A DNA stretch of 64,000 bases from Colias croceus (GCF_905220415.1 NC_059566.1:3348001-3412000); one strand, 5' to 3'. Counted from the stretch's first letter, positions 10,803 to 21,991 are shown. Notes: generated by a model not told the origin, from the letters alone. Made by a program: numbers and translations.

Positions 10803-13800
10803 ATGATTTGTTTTTCTCTAATATTATTAACATTCGATAAGCTCAACTCTAGTTTAATTGAAGATCTTGATTCTTCATGCGCTATAAGTTGTGAATCTTG
10901 CAATTTATTGGAATTTGTGAGTCATAAAAGAACACAAATAAGGGATAATCATTTCTTAATCCTCACTGTCAATATAAGAAGCGTACATAAAAACTTCGAT
11001 TCGTTAGTAGTTTTTATCGAGAGCTTGGGAATTGATATAGATATAGTCATTCTCACAGAATGCTGGATTAACAAGGATAGCTTAATACCTCCCATAGACA
11101 ATTACCGTTCAACTCATACACTTAATAGTTATAATCAAAATGATGGTGTTATTGCTTATATTAAAAAAAATATAGAATTTACAAGCGAAGAACCATTACT
11201 GGATGACGGCAACTGCCTTATCTTAAAAGTATCCGATAACACCTCAATTGTGTGCTCATATAGACCACCATCTTTTTCGAACCCTAGCAATTACACTAAG
11301 TCGGTTTGTAATCTTTTATCCTCAATTAAATCTGATAATGTTATATTCACTGGTGACATTAACATAGACATTTTACCATCGAACTTATCTAACCATGCAT
11401 ATGAATACCTGAACGTAATGTGTTATCAAGGATTCCGACAAGCTGTCGACAAACCCACTAGATTGCTTACATGTATTGACCATTTTATGGTCAAAACAAA
11501 CAAATCTTGCCAAACGTATGTATTTGAAGCATTAACGGACCACTCCCCTATATTACTAGTATTAAACAAAAACCAGTTAAATAAACATAAACCAGACGCT
11601 TACAAAACAATATACAACAAACAAATTATATCAAATATTATCAGTGAAATAGATTGGCAACATTTTTATAAAATTACAGATCCGAATATTGCAGCTAATT
11701 ATCTAACACTTACACTAAGTAGAGCTATCGAAAGAAGTCAATGTATAAAAAGAATACCCAATCGTAAACGCCCGTTGAAGCCATGGATTACACGAGGATT
11801 AATTAAAAGTATAAGAATAAGAAACAGACTACACGCTAAAACTAAAAAATCACCATGCGATGAAGAAATCTTAAAAAAATATAGAAATTACAGAAACCTA
11901 TGTAACAAACTAATTAAGACAGCAAAGAATACCTATTATAAACACAAACTTGAACAGCAGACTGGTAATATGAAAGAAACTTGGAACATTATTAAAGAAG
12001 CATGCCATATTTCCAAAATTAACAACAATTGTACAAACTTACTAAGTATAAACCCTTGCCCTACAAAATCTCTTAATGATGTTAATCAATACTTTGTTTC
12101 AGTTGGATCAGCTCTAGCCAATGAAACTCTAAAGAAACTCAATCACTCAGAAGTCGAACTAGCTACCCTAGCTAGAGACAAGGATAGTCCAACTAATTCA
12201 TTTGCCTTTACACCCACTGATAAATATGAGGTAAACACTATCATCACTGGTCTCAAAAATACCAATGCTTCGGGACATGACAATATTCCTACACCTATAA
12301 TTCAGACCTTCAAAGATATTCTTTCAGAACCTATAGCCCACTTGTGTAATTTAAGCCTCTCAAGCGGCAAATTTCCTAACGTATTCAAGAAAGCCATAGT
12401 TTGCCCAATATATAAAACCGGGGACAAAACTCTTCCTTCAAACTATAGACCAATATCATTGCTTTGTACCCTATCCAAGATACTAGAAAAATGCGTCAAT
12501 AAAAGACTCATGAGATACCTGGAGTCATTTAAATTACTTCACTCAAATCAATTTGGCTTCAGAAGCGCCAAGTCTACTGAAGACGCAACATTACGGGTAA
12601 CATCAATGATCACCTCGTATCTTGACTCGAATAAGAAATGTATTGGGGTCTTTCTTGATTTACAGAAAGCCTTTGACACTGTCTCCATACCTATTCTGCT
12701 AAGTAGGCTAGAAAATGTAGGTGTAAGAGGCATTGCCAAAGAGTGGTTCCAAAGCTATCTTAGCGATAGAACCCAAAGTGTAAGAGTTGACAACAATTTT
12801 AGTGCAGAGTATCAATGTACGTATGGAGTACCCCAGGGCAGTACGTTAGGACCTACTCTGTTCTTGATTTATGTCAACGACTTATGTAAACTCAATATTG
12901 GATGTGGACAAGTTACTATGTTTGCAGATGATACTGTGATACTCTTTAATGCAAACACCTGGTCTAAAGCCATTGATAAAACTGAAAATGGACTTCGATG
13001 TATAAGCAAATGGTTAGAAAACAGCCTATTGACTTTAAATACGGGCAAAACTAAATACATTTGCTTTAGCAAAACCTCTTCTACGGAGCCAAAAGGGAAC
13101 ATCAATGTCAAATTACATATCTTTCCATGTAACCGGTACAACAAAACTAGCGTATGCTCTTGCCCAATACTGAATAGGACCGACAAGATGAAATACCTGG
13201 GTATCTGGGTCGATGAGAGACTAAACTGGAAAGAACAAATTATTAGCACATCGAGCAGGCTCAGACAACTTATAGTTATTTTTAAAACCCTAAGAGACAT
13301 TGCAAACCAAGAGTTAATTATTCGAACATACAAAGCACTGGCTGAATGTGTGATCTCATACTGTATTGTTAACTGGGGTGGAGCTGCTAAAACTTACATG
13401 ATACATGTAGAACGCGCGCTTAGAGCTCTACTCAAAGTCTCGCTCAAATTACCGTTCCAATTTCCAACCTCGATGCTATTCAAGAGGGCTAATCTCTTAA
13501 GTGTTCGTAAGATTTTTGTACTTCAATTAATTAAACGGTTTCACCGCCTAGAGGTACCGAAAAATAATAATCCCTTGAATACTAAAAGAAACTATCGTGT
13601 ACCTGTACCTTACACTAAGACTCGCTTTGCACAAAGGCAGTCTTATTACCTAGCACCCATCCTCTATAATCGTTTCAGTTTATATATTAAAAATGCTTTT
13701 GCTCTCACTAATTATAAAATGATACAAAAGCTAAAAGAATGGCTTTTACCACTCGATTATTCTGAAATGGAGCACCTGTTAATGCCCACATATACAAAAC

Positions 13801-13850
13801 AAACACCAAATATATCAAGAAAAAAAAATAATTTTCTTAAATTTTATTGA
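10803..13850 (+). CDS. LINE ORF2: APE endonuclease and reverse transcriptase
   Basis: 1015 aa. An apurinic-type endonuclease occupies about residues 50-250, with VNIRSVHKN, ILTECWIN, FTGDINIDI and the terminal LTDHSP motif. The reverse transcriptase lies at about 490-760: LQKAFDTV (catalytic Asp), GVPQGSTLGPTLF and MFADDTVIL (the FADD active site). A C-terminal thumb and connection region with several cysteines follows. Target-primed reverse transcription needs these two activities. The frame is intact and key residues are present, so the copy could have moved recently. The first ATG is at 10803; homology begins about 45 residues later, so a later start is possible. The clade (Jockey versus CR1) was not resolved. 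Confidence 0.9.
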   Translation: MICFSLILLTFDKLNSSLIEDLDSSCAISCESCNLLEFVSHKRTQIRDNHFLILTVNIRSVHKNFDSLVVFIESLGIDIDIVILTECWINKDSLIPPIDNYRSTHTLNSYNQNDGVIAYIKKNIEFTSEEPLLDDGNCLILKVSDNTSIVCSYRPPSFSNPSNYTKSVCNLLSSIKSDNVIFTGDINIDILPSNLSNHAYEYLNVMCYQGFRQAVDKPTRLLTCIDHFMVKTNKSCQTYVFEALTDHSPILLVLNKNQLNKHKPDAYKTIYNKQIISNIISEIDWQHFYKITDPNIAANYLTLTLSRAIERSQCIKRIPNRKRPLKPWITRGLIKSIRIRNRLHAKTKKSPCDEEILKKYRNYRNLCNKLIKTAKNTYYKHKLEQQTGNMKETWNIIKEACHISKINNNCTNLLSINPCPTKSLNDVNQYFVSVGSALANETLKKLNHSEVELATLARDKDSPTNSFAFTPTDKYEVNTIITGLKNTNASGHDNIPTPIIQTFKDILSEPIAHLCNLSLSSGKFPNVFKKAIVCPIYKTGDKTLPSNYRPISLLCTLSKILEKCVNKRLMRYLESFKLLHSNQFGFRSAKSTEDATLRVTSMITSYLDSNKKCIGVFLDLQKAFDTVSIPILLSRLENVGVRGIAKEWFQSYLSDRTQSVRVDNNFSAEYQCTYGVPQGSTLGPTLFLIYVNDLCKLNIGCGQVTMFADDTVILFNANTWSKAIDKTENGLRCISKWLENSLLTLNTGKTKYICFSKTSSTEPKGNINVKLHIFPCNRYNKTSVCSCPILNRTDKMKYLGIWVDERLNWKEQIISTSSRLRQLIVIFKTLRDIANQELIIRTYKALAECVISYCIVNWGGAAKTYMIHVERALRALLKVSLKLPFQFPTSMLFKRANLLSVRKIFVLQLIKRFHRLEVPKNNNPLNTKRNYRVPVPYTKTRFAQRQSYYLAPILYNRFSLYIKNAFALTNYKMIQKLKEWLLPLDYSEMEHLLMPTYTKQTPNISRKKNNFLKFY

Positions 13851-14001
13851 CTTTTAATAATTAATTTAATATGTGATTTTTTTTTTACTGTCTCTATAAA
13901 CTTTATTTTATTTGTTAAAAACGACATTGGAATGTATTGAAAATATAATAAGCCTCATAATGAACTCTCACATTATTCACACATACATAGTTACGCACAT
14001 A

Positions 14002-14004
<3 letters not shown>

Positions 14005-14038
<34 letters not shown>
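14005..14038. repeat. (CA)n microsatellite
   Basis: A run of CA dinucleotides in the 3' UTR of the LINE. Confidence 0.95.
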
Positions 14039-14040
<2 letters not shown>

Positions 14041-14584
14041 ACACCCTACCTACACTACGTCTTTAAAATACATTTTTTTCTTTAATCTTTAATTCTATAA
14101 AATACTAACTAGTCAAATAATTATTTTGATTGTATTAATTGTTTTAATTGTATTAATTATTTTAATTGTCTTAATTATTCTATTTTTGCTAAATATTATG
14201 GAACTAAATTGTTTTTTAATATTATTATAATTTATTATTATTTTTTCATCTGTCAACATTAAGTAAAAATTTTCTTTTGTAACTAATTAATATTGAACTA
14301 TTCTGATGTAATGTATCGGGAAGGCACAGACTCCTGAAACACAGCGAAAGCTATATTGGGAGTCTGGGGTCTATATTCTGATGTAAGGAAGCTTGTTCAA
14401 TAAATGATTTTTATTTATTATTTATTTATACATAGTAGCCTTGGGAAAACTTCGTTTTAACAGTGGCAATACCAAGTTAGGTGTGAAAGTGATAAAAAAC
14501 ATGAACTGGGCAATATTTTCTTGTTTCACGTCAATGTTCATACCGAAATCTCCAGTGTATTAGATATAAGCTTCTTGGTGGTGA

Positions 14585-15380
14585 CCGCACGTATTATCTC
14601 TGTATGGAATTATATAGAGTTGCTGTTACACACCCTTCTTAGTTTTGTTTCAAAGTTGAATTTTCCGATAAAATGATTATTTACACAGGAAGCAGATAGC
14701 AGTGGGGAAAGTGAAAATTAATAAGAGCATAATGAAAGTTCTGATCATTCTACGCTATCAGAAAAAGAGATGATCCCTGATTTTGTAAATCCTTTGGACT
14801 GAAATTTTAATGATTAGATTTCTACAATTTAAATGTAAACCCGTGTTAGAAAATATTTTTTTTAAATATAAACTTTGTCTTATTTTAACCTTCCATACAT
14901 CCATCAGTATGCCGGCTTCAGTTAAAGACACTTTAATAATTCTAAGTATAGAATTTTCCAAGTAAATCAATACAACAAAATATATGTATTCGCAATCGTG
15001 TAGCTTAACCTCGCTATTAACTTACATTAAATTATCGAAATAAATTTCGTTACTTTTCTCTTTTACCATAAAATCGCAATAAAACTCATAATTCTAATAA
15101 ACTATGCATGAAGAAAATAGGTTTAACCACTCTATATAACATATCGTCTTCGGAGGCTGGGGGAATATGACAGTTGCCGAACAGTGACGAATTTTTCTAT
15201 GCGCATTATTAGTTTGGGAGTACTGTAAAGACAGTTAACGGTTCATTACCGTCCCTTAATAACAATTAATGTTAAGTACAGCAAAACCTTTACTTAACCT
15301 TTTAATGGTTGATTTTGACATTTGCGTTTGAGGTTATATTTTTATTTTAATAGGTAAAAAATACACATAATTAAAAGTTT
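14585..15380. other. No recognisable gene
   Basis: AT-rich spacer between the 6-bp-TSD transposon and the Harbinger remnant. The small minus-strand frame at 14758-14970 has no features of a protein domain. Confidence 0.4.
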
Positions 15381-16081
15381 TTTCAATGGTAAAGATGTCT
15401 GATCTCATAGACTTTATTGACTTTGGGGGAAGTGGGGCCGAGGTGGTATTTACGTGATAATTCTGATCCCTTTACAAAATACTCTGTTCAGGAATTCCAT
15501 GCACGTTATAGATTCACACCAGATTCTGTAAAAAGTGTTATATTGCCTTTGCTGGCACCCGACCTAAGGAAACCAACGAAAAGAGGACTATCATTTGCTC
15601 CGGAATTAATGTTGCTGCTGACATTACGCTACTTTGCTACAGGTTTGTATTTTGTAGGTAGTTATACACCCAAAATCCGATGAATCGATATTTTAACAGT
15701 TTACGTAAATACTAATACGTGCAACAATGTGTTTACTTTGTTGCGATTGTTATGAATTGTAAGGGAATGATTACGGAGAATCGCCCACTTAACCGTCGCG
15801 ACGACATCCTTAATCATTTCCAAGATTCAAGAAGACGAGATCTTCATACCATGGTATTATTTTAGTTGAAGATTCGACAGTTATACTCTAACCATCTCAT
15901 TGTACATACGCTAATTAAATATTTATAAATTAAAATAAATCTTTTTTTAAAAGGACATCACGCGGTCGCTAGAACTTGACTGGCGCAGCCGGTATGATTT
16001 TCGCGTGGAAATTCTTATTGAGTAATCCTTATATTACTGTTTTCGCTTAAAATTCAAAAATCAGTTTTATTTAGTAAACTA

Positions 16082-16579
16082 GGTCAAGCCATCGAAATTG
16101 ATACGAGATCAACCCCAGAAGTTGTAAGAGCACTGATAAAATACTTTTCATTATACGGTATACCATCAAAAATAAGCGCAGATCCTGGCGCCGAATTTAA
16201 CAACACTTTATTAAAAGAATTATTAGCATTCTATTTAAAGATTAAAATACATATAGGGACACCGCATAACCCTAATTCGATGGGAATAGTAGAACGTTTT
16301 CATTCAACTATCATAGAAATATATAGAATCGCGAAATATGAGCGAAAGATTACCGACGCCGCATCAGTAATGACGTATGCGATAATGTCATACAACCATA
16401 CTACACATAGCGCAACGGGATTAACGCCATTCGAGGTAGTTTTTGGTCATACAGAGTCGAATGACGCGTTTCACGTAGATTTTAATAAACAGTATACTCA
16501 ACAGTTAGTTAAAGATCATGTTAGAAAAACAAGATACCTTTATAAGTATTTAACAAATAAAATAATTAATCAAAAGTAG
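16082..16579 (+). pseudogene. Gypsy-type integrase fragment
   Basis: An open stretch matches the C-terminal half of a retroviral-type integrase core. It shows ADPGAEFNN with the second catalytic Asp and GIVERFHST with the catalytic Glu, then a YNHTTHSATGLTPFEVVFG block typical of errantiviruses. The zinc-binding head and first Asp are absent and a stop falls at 16577. It belongs to the LTR element around it. Such integrases insert retroelement DNA into the host chromosome. Confidence 0.8.
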
Positions 16580-16784
16580 CAAACCATCGATAAACGAGGT
16601 GGTGAAAAAGAAATCGACGTTGATTTAGGCGACACGATATTTTAAAAATACACGTCGTAGTAAAGATAAACCCCGCTGTCAAAAAGCTCAGGTAGCAGGA
16701 CCAGTTCATAGGAACGTGGTACCTACCTATCGTTACTCAAAAATGAAAGACTACAGTATTTTCTAGGGTTTGATTTTACGCTTT

Positions 16785-17190
16785 TCATTTCAGCTTCGAA
16801 TATGTTCGCTCAAGCGCAAACTGACAGCTTTCCCGCGCTCCTAAGAAAAAAGACTGCATCCTTGCTAAAAAGACTTCGTGGCAGCAGCAACAGCATTCTG
16901 AAAGTGTTGTGCGACAAGTTAGATTCGCCAATATTGGAACATTTCCGTAAAATTCTAATTTATCATTAATAGTATTGTGTTTTTTTAATTTTTTATTTTC
17001 GTGATTAATGTGAATGTATAAAATATTTTATCTAATGAAAATTAATATAATTCATAATTAAGTTGACATATTGACTAGAATAAAAATTTATGTATTGTTA
17101 CTAACATAGTTATAAGAATATTGTTACTAACAAGTGGACCAATTATGTTACAATAAATAAATGAATTATTATTATTATTTACGCGAATAA
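16785..17190 (+). mobile_element. LINE 3' end fragment
   Basis: Starts with a coding tail (FPALLRKKTASLLKRLRGSS, stop near 16965) like the C-terminus of a LINE ORF2. An AT-rich UTR and an ATT-type microsatellite tail at about 17155-17180 follow. It sits within the errantivirus remnant, so it arrived later. Confidence 0.55.
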
Positions 17191-17209
17191 ATTTAGAATT
17201 TACAGTCTC

Positions 17210-17300
17210 CCCGTGACCACGCTCGCTGTAAAGTGTTCGAAACGTCGGGAAAATAATATAATGAATAAATCGCGTTTAAAATCCGTTAAAAAGTCTTTAA
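17210..17300 (+). repeat. Repeat shared with 39395-39450
   Basis: The GTGACCACGCTCGCTGTAAA block and the following GTTCGAAACGTCGG recur in reverse at 39395-39450. Probably part of an old retroelement UTR. Confidence 0.45.
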
Positions 17301-17594
17301 TTTCTGAAAGAAAAAAAGGTTTTTTCTTTTTAAAAAAAGACATCACGCGGTCGCTAGAACTTGACTAGGTTCCTACATGTTTACTGAATTAAACTGCAAA
17401 ATGAATCTTAAATTTTTTTGTGCAGATAATAATGAGTTTTTTAGATACCTACGTGTATGTATGTGGTTGCCCTTTTTTACAGAAATTAGATGGGGATGTC
17501 ATGAATATTTGCCAACAGTCAGTTTCAAGGATTATTGCACAAGTCTCTATATTAATAGAAAACAAAATGAAAGATTTTGTTAAATTTCTTAGAT

Positions 17595-18005
17595 TAACTG
17601 GCACCCACATATCAACTCTGTTTGTGATAGACTCCGAGCTATTCTAGCTAATATACAAATTATTAAAAATAAAATGCCTTTCAAAATTTTGCTAATGCTA
17701 TATAACGCCCTAGTTAATAATGTTATAAGCTACGGTATAAGTAGCTACGCCCGAACCTAAAGCTATTTGAAAAACATTGAATCACTACAACTAAGAATAT
17801 TAAAACAAATAGTATCGCATAAGATAAAAAAAATTATGTAAAAATAGTAATGAAAATCTCTTTCACCATTGTAAACTTTTGCGGGTAGAATCCTTGTTCC
17901 ATTACACTATATTAAAAGAACAATTCTTTGACTTTGACCTGCAGAAAAAACTTGATAACGTAATCATTACCCTCGAATGTACACTGTGTTTAAGTTATGG
18001 AGAAC
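17595..18005 (+). pseudogene. LINE ORF2 C-terminal fragment
   Basis: Reads HINSVCDRLRAILANIQIIK and then LYNALVNNVISYGISSYART, the thumb/connection region of a LINE reverse transcriptase. A stop follows at about 17760 and a frameshift later. The catalytic palm is missing. It is a separate family from the LINE at 9.2-14.4 kb. Confidence 0.6.
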
Positions 18006-18136
18006 CAAACTAATAATTTATCCATGGAGGGTCCAGGTACCTCCGCTCAACGAAAGAAAAGTGGGAGAGGCGCAAAGCAAATGCAGCAATTACAGTTTAG
18101 AAAAACCATGAATGCGCGTCAAGCGAAAGAAGGCCG

Positions 18137-18330
18137 TTGAGATGTACCTAGTTAATAAATTTAGCTATAAGTACTAACTATAATAATATCAAGTATAATA
18201 CACGTGTAACCTAGTTTTGTATCTATTAAATAAGGCATGTTTTATTTCAAATATACAGTATTCATTCAGCAGTCCTAGAGTTTCAATCCTCTCCCGAGGC
18301 ACCACCTTACATGGCGACCCTGCCTAAAGT
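18137..18330 (+). repeat. Possible solo LTR with primer binding site
   Basis: A TG...CA-bounded segment ending CACCTTACA at about 18312 is directly followed by TGGCGACCCTGCC, which looks like a retroelement primer binding site. A short basic open frame (18024-18137) lies just upstream. No second LTR was found. Confidence 0.3.
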
Positions 18331-18559
18331 TGGTGCACGCGCGCGTGTATTTTGACACCGGCCGCCGCGTCGCCGATTTACATATATGGTAAACTATGTG
18401 TTCTCGGCCCGAGTAAGTTAAATTATTAAAAATGAGTTTCGTAAAATCTTTTGGAGGCAACGCAAGTGATGAGATGCAGAATCTCCGCACCGTCGATCGG
18501 AACGTTGGTGAAGATCTACAGGATTATAAAAAAAAAGAAAAAAAAACCGCACCAATTGC

Positions 18560-19289
18560 ATCCTTATCGTTATCAGCCAGAACAAGGATTAATTCCGCAG
18601 GACTTATCTTCAAGATATCAATTTGCAAACGTTTTAATGGAGCGTGCATTAAACAATCCTCTCTTTCTAAAGAGGATACTTTGGACAGACGAATCGATGT
18701 TTACGAGAGATGGTGTGTTCAATTATCACAATTCCCACGTGTGGTCTGAGCAGAACCCGAAAGCGATCAGAGTTGAGTCATCTCAACATAGGTTTCACTT
18801 AAATGTGTGGGCAGGGGTAATAGGAAACTGTTGAGTTGGCCCTCACTTCCTTGAAGGCATGCTTCACGGCGAAAGATATTTGAACTTTTTACAAAATCAT
18901 TTACTGGGCTACCTGAATGAAGTGCCATTGTTGTACTTACAAGGCATGTTTTTTTATGCACGACGGAGCTCCGCCACATGCCACTCTTTCCGTGCGCGAG
19001 TATTTAAATACTCACTTCCCGAGGCGATGGATTGGGAGATATGGACATATCCAGTGGCCCTCAAGATGACATGACAATAATGGACTTTTTTGTGTGGGGA
19101 ACAATGAAAAACTACGTTTACAGTGTCGAAATTCAAAATGTGGAACAATTACGCGAGAGAATACTTGAAGCGGCTAGTGAAGTTAGGGCTATGTTGGCGG
19201 GTACAACCGATTTAGAAAGGGAAGTAAGGAGACGCTTATTTTACTGTATAAGGGAAAACGGTGACCACTTTGAGCAATTTTTAAAATAA
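18560..19289 (+). pseudogene. Tc1/mariner-type transposase remnant
   Basis: Blocks include HQLHPYRYQPEQGLIPQD, ILWTDESMFTRDG (first Asp), RFHLNVWAGV, then after a stop at 18832 and frameshifts MHDGAPPHATLSVREYLN (second Asp, 18962) and MDFFVWG (third Asp, 19083). The last frame runs to a stop at 19287. The 121-nt spacing between the second and third Asp codons is not a multiple of three and sits near 40 residues, so it is close to DD41D-type families. The N-terminal helix-turn-helix is missing. The copy is dead. Confidence 0.75.
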
Positions 19290-19389
19290 ATTAACTTGCT
19301 TTTAAATTAACTGTCAGTTTTATTTCCATATTACTTTGTTGTACTGAAAAATAAAGATGTATTCCCCACATGATTCTTGCTTTTAGAAA

Positions 19390-21025
19390 CAAGATTCAAA
19401 GTGTTGTTGAATAGAATAAGAATAAGAATAAAATACATTTATTAGAATCACCACCACCACCACATAAAAAAACAATAACAAAAGCACTCTTAAAGACTAT
19501 AGAAAATAACAGGGATAAAAAAGAGAAAAAAAAAAAAATTAAGAGCTAAAAAACCTGTTGTAAATATTTGTGTGGCGACTGGTGACCTAAAGGGTGAGGC
19601 CACTCAGCATATGCTACGCCGCACCACGGTCGGCATAGCGCTGGTTTTCAGGGCCCAACCAGACAACAGACGCGTAAGTCTAAAGTGTCCCGAATAATAA
19701 AATATAGTTAAATAACATAAAATAAAATGAAATAAAATAAAACAAACTAGAAAAATTTGAATTAATAAGTAAGTGTTTGTATTTATATAATATTGAAATT
19801 TACAAATTAATGAAATAAACAGCAATACCTATATTACATAAATAAATAATGATAAATTATATTACATATATATTGAATGCATATTATATACAACGCAACT
19901 AAGGCTTCCCGACGAATTCGCTAATGAGGTGTGTTTTATACTTATATTTAAAAGAGTGTTTGGAAATCGACTCACGTAGCGGCGGCGGAAGGTTATTCCA
20001 ACACTTAGTTGCGTTGTATACAAAACTGCCTCTAAAAGCGGTTGTGTGGTATCTTGGCATAACCAACATGTATGTGGATGCTCTTGTGAAGTGCGAGCGA
20101 TTTCTCTCACCAACCCATCTAAGCTTACTGTGCAGGTATTTTGGTATTTGAGACGTCACCACCTCAAAAAGCATCACAGCAAAGTGAAGGCGCCTGCGTC
20201 GTTCCATGTTGAGCATTTTTGCTTCGATTAGATACGGCGTAACATGATCTCTTGCAGGTATGTCCCAACAGAACCGAGCACACGCGTTCTGAACCCGCTG
20301 TATTGCATTCCTGGTCCTTGCAAGCAACATTGCACCGTACATGGTATCTCCGAAATTAAATTTCGAGAGAATTAGTGCCTCACAGAGCCTTATACGTAAG
20401 GGTGTGGTGATGTAGTGTCTGATGCGATAAAGTAGCTTTAACCTGTAGAAGCAATTCGATATAGTAGCTTGGAAGTGTTTTTCAAACCTGAGATGCTCAT
20501 CGAAAACGATCCCGAGATTTCGAGCTTCGACGACCCGCTCTACAGCTTGACCTTCAATGTTTAATATCGGATTGAATTCAATGACTTTTCCGACCGACCT
20601 CGGTGTTCCCAAAACCATGAATTTGGTCTTTGCTGGATTAAGAACAAGTGAATTTTTCTCCGACCATTCCGACCAGGTCTGAGTTCAGTTCAGCAATAGC
20701 ATCAGGAGTTCGGGACGGATGGAATGAGATATACAACTGTATATCATCCGCGTAAAGATGGTATCGGCTATATATTATCTCCTTGGTGATATCGGCAGTA
20801 TATAATATAAAGAGAAGTGGACCCAAGAGCCCTGTGGGACTCCTCTGGTAACGTGTCCTTGATTAGAATATACGACCGATCCATCCTCTTTGCGAACTGC
20901 TACCGTCTGAGTGCGATTGCTGAGATAGCTATTGAACCAGCTAACCGTTTCCTTGCCAAACCCATAAAACGACATCTTAGAAAGAAGTAATGGAATGTTA
21001 ATCGTGTCAAACACGAGAAATTTCA
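19390..21025 (-). pseudogene. LINE, 5'-truncated, minus strand
   Basis: On the minus strand the order is an RT palm segment (about 21014-20775; WFNSYLSNRTQTVAVR and GVPQGS), an LYADDIQLYISF active-site block (20826-20638), and a long C-terminal stretch (20618-19899, 239 aa) with a MLLARTRNAIQRVQNACARF motif and a closing CWNNLPPPLR segment. Two frameshifts separate these. A 3' UTR ends near 19390 at an AATAAG microsatellite. It is of Jockey/CR1-like type and was truncated at insertion. Confidence 0.75.
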
Positions 21026-21540
21026 GAAAAGACTCCGTTGCAGATAAAGCACTTTGATTATAACACAGCTGAAGAACCTAAGCCTGATGTAAGTAATACT
21101 ACAATACTTTTAACACAATACTTCTAGTGTTACAAGTGTTTAAGGGCGGTGGTGACCAGTGACCACTAACATCAGATGGCCAACTTGCCCCTTTGCTTGC
21201 TCTAACATAAAAAAAGTAGAAAATAATATCTAATTGTATGTCCAGCATGCAGCATGACTATGTTAAGTTTTGTTTATTTTATTGAAATATGAACTTCCAA
21301 ATAATAATTATTATTATTCTGTTTCTGAGTACATACAAGAACTTCAGAAGGAAGCTGTATTAATTAATAAAACACCTCTGTGGTCATCATAAATATTTGT
21401 ATGCCAGTTGGTTGGCGAATTGTGCGGACGTAATTATCATCTATTGTAAGACCTTCGTAACCACAATTCTGGCAAATAAATTTTTCATTTCTTTTCACGA
21501 AGGCGGCCACAGATATAAAGTACTAAGGAGCGTACTGAAG
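21026..21540. other. No recognisable gene
   Basis: Spacer with an ATT microsatellite near 21303-21317. Nothing else identified. Confidence 0.4.
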
Positions 21541-21599
21541 TCATAGCAGTAGTTTTACAAAGTATTCAAGGAAAAAGATAAGAGAAAGGAAACTGTTGA

Positions 21600-21933
21600 T
21601 GAGCTCAAGGAACAGTTATTGAGGGAGGAGTTAGAATTCAAAAGGAAATTGTATAATTTACAATTACAAGCAGCTGCGAAAGAAGTAGAAATTAAAACTG
21701 CAGTTTTAGATCAAATAAAAGTAATTCTAATAATGTTATGTGTCTTAAGCTTTTTTTTCCTAGGAAAGCGGTGCCATCATGTAGCGGCCGTAATACAGCT
21801 AAGGAAACTGTTCAAGCCCTCGCAGTTATTGAAGGAGTTAGAATTTAAAAGGAAATTGTATAATTTACAATTACAAGCAGCTGCGAAAGAAGTAGAAATT
21901 GAAACTGCAGTTTTAGATCAAATGAAAGGTAAA
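21600..21933 (+). pseudogene. Harbinger Myb-like partner protein, duplicated C-terminal exon
   Basis: Two nearly identical segments (about 21616-21720 and 21825-21929) each encode the same helical block, ELEFKRKLYNLQLQAAAKEV. They are typical of the C-terminal coiled region of the Myb/SANT-like accessory protein of PIF/Harbinger elements. The second copy has a 9-nt gap and a few substitutions. A hydrophobic linker lies between them. The N-terminal DNA-binding domain was not found. Confidence 0.55.
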
Positions 21934-21991
21934 TAAATGAAAGTAACAAAATATCGAGATGACAGTGGATATATGAATTTGACCATATATC

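Larger units (their letters stand above)
9220..14435 (+). mobile_element. Jockey/CR1-group LINE, near complete
   Basis: The order is leader, ORF1 (9665-10606), a 196-bp spacer, ORF2 (10803-13850), then a 3' UTR with a (CA)n tract and a short ATTTATT-type tail near 14400-14435. Both frames are uninterrupted. A tRNA-like B-box word (GGTTCAAATCC, about 9598) lies in the leader, which may be coincidental. The 5' boundary is approximate and the target duplication was not identified. Confidence 0.75.
7852..14578. mobile_element. DNA transposon with 6-bp TSD, interrupted by a LINE
   Basis: The ends are CCAAGAAGCTTATATC at 7852 and its complement finishing at 14578. Inverted-repeat similarity continues inward for roughly 100 bp with mismatches. 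The target duplication TGGTGA lies at 7846-7851 and 14579-14584. A short relative at 62282-62453 shares the ends and has its own 6-bp duplication (ACAGAA). The 6727-bp span is inflated by the LINE at about 9.2-14.4 kb. A duplication of 6 bp excludes Tc1, piggyBac, hAT and Harbinger; the superfamily is unresolved. Confidence 0.8.
15660..17366 (+). mobile_element. Errantivirus-like LTR retrotransposon remnant
   Basis: It begins AGTTA at 15660, ends GACT at 17366, and is flanked by the 4-bp duplication AGGT (15656-15659 and 17367-17370). The 5' LTR (15660 to about 15980) ends in a GACATCACGCGGTCGC block that recurs at 17339-17366 as the surviving tip of the 3' LTR. Directly after the 5' LTR is TGGCGCAGCCGGTA (15981-15994), a tRNA-Ser-type primer binding site as in 17.6/TED-like gypsy elements. 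Gag and most of pol are deleted, and a LINE tail is inserted near the 3' end. Confidence 0.75.
15385..17617 (+). pseudogene. PIF/Harbinger transposase (HARBI1-like), N-terminal exons
   Basis: Exon 1 (about 15385-15653) reads FTPDSVKSVILPLLAPDLRK and ends in LRYFATGLYF with donor GTAGGT at 15654. It contains one early frameshift near 15430. Exon 2 starts at 17483 after a TTTTTTACAG acceptor and reads LDGDVMNICQQSVSRII, the helix-turn-helix of HARBI1-like nucleases. It breaks off near 17617 into LINE sequence. The DDE catalytic part is missing. The intron has been enlarged from about 0.1 kb to 1.8 kb by the LTR element at 15660-17366. Confidence 0.75.
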
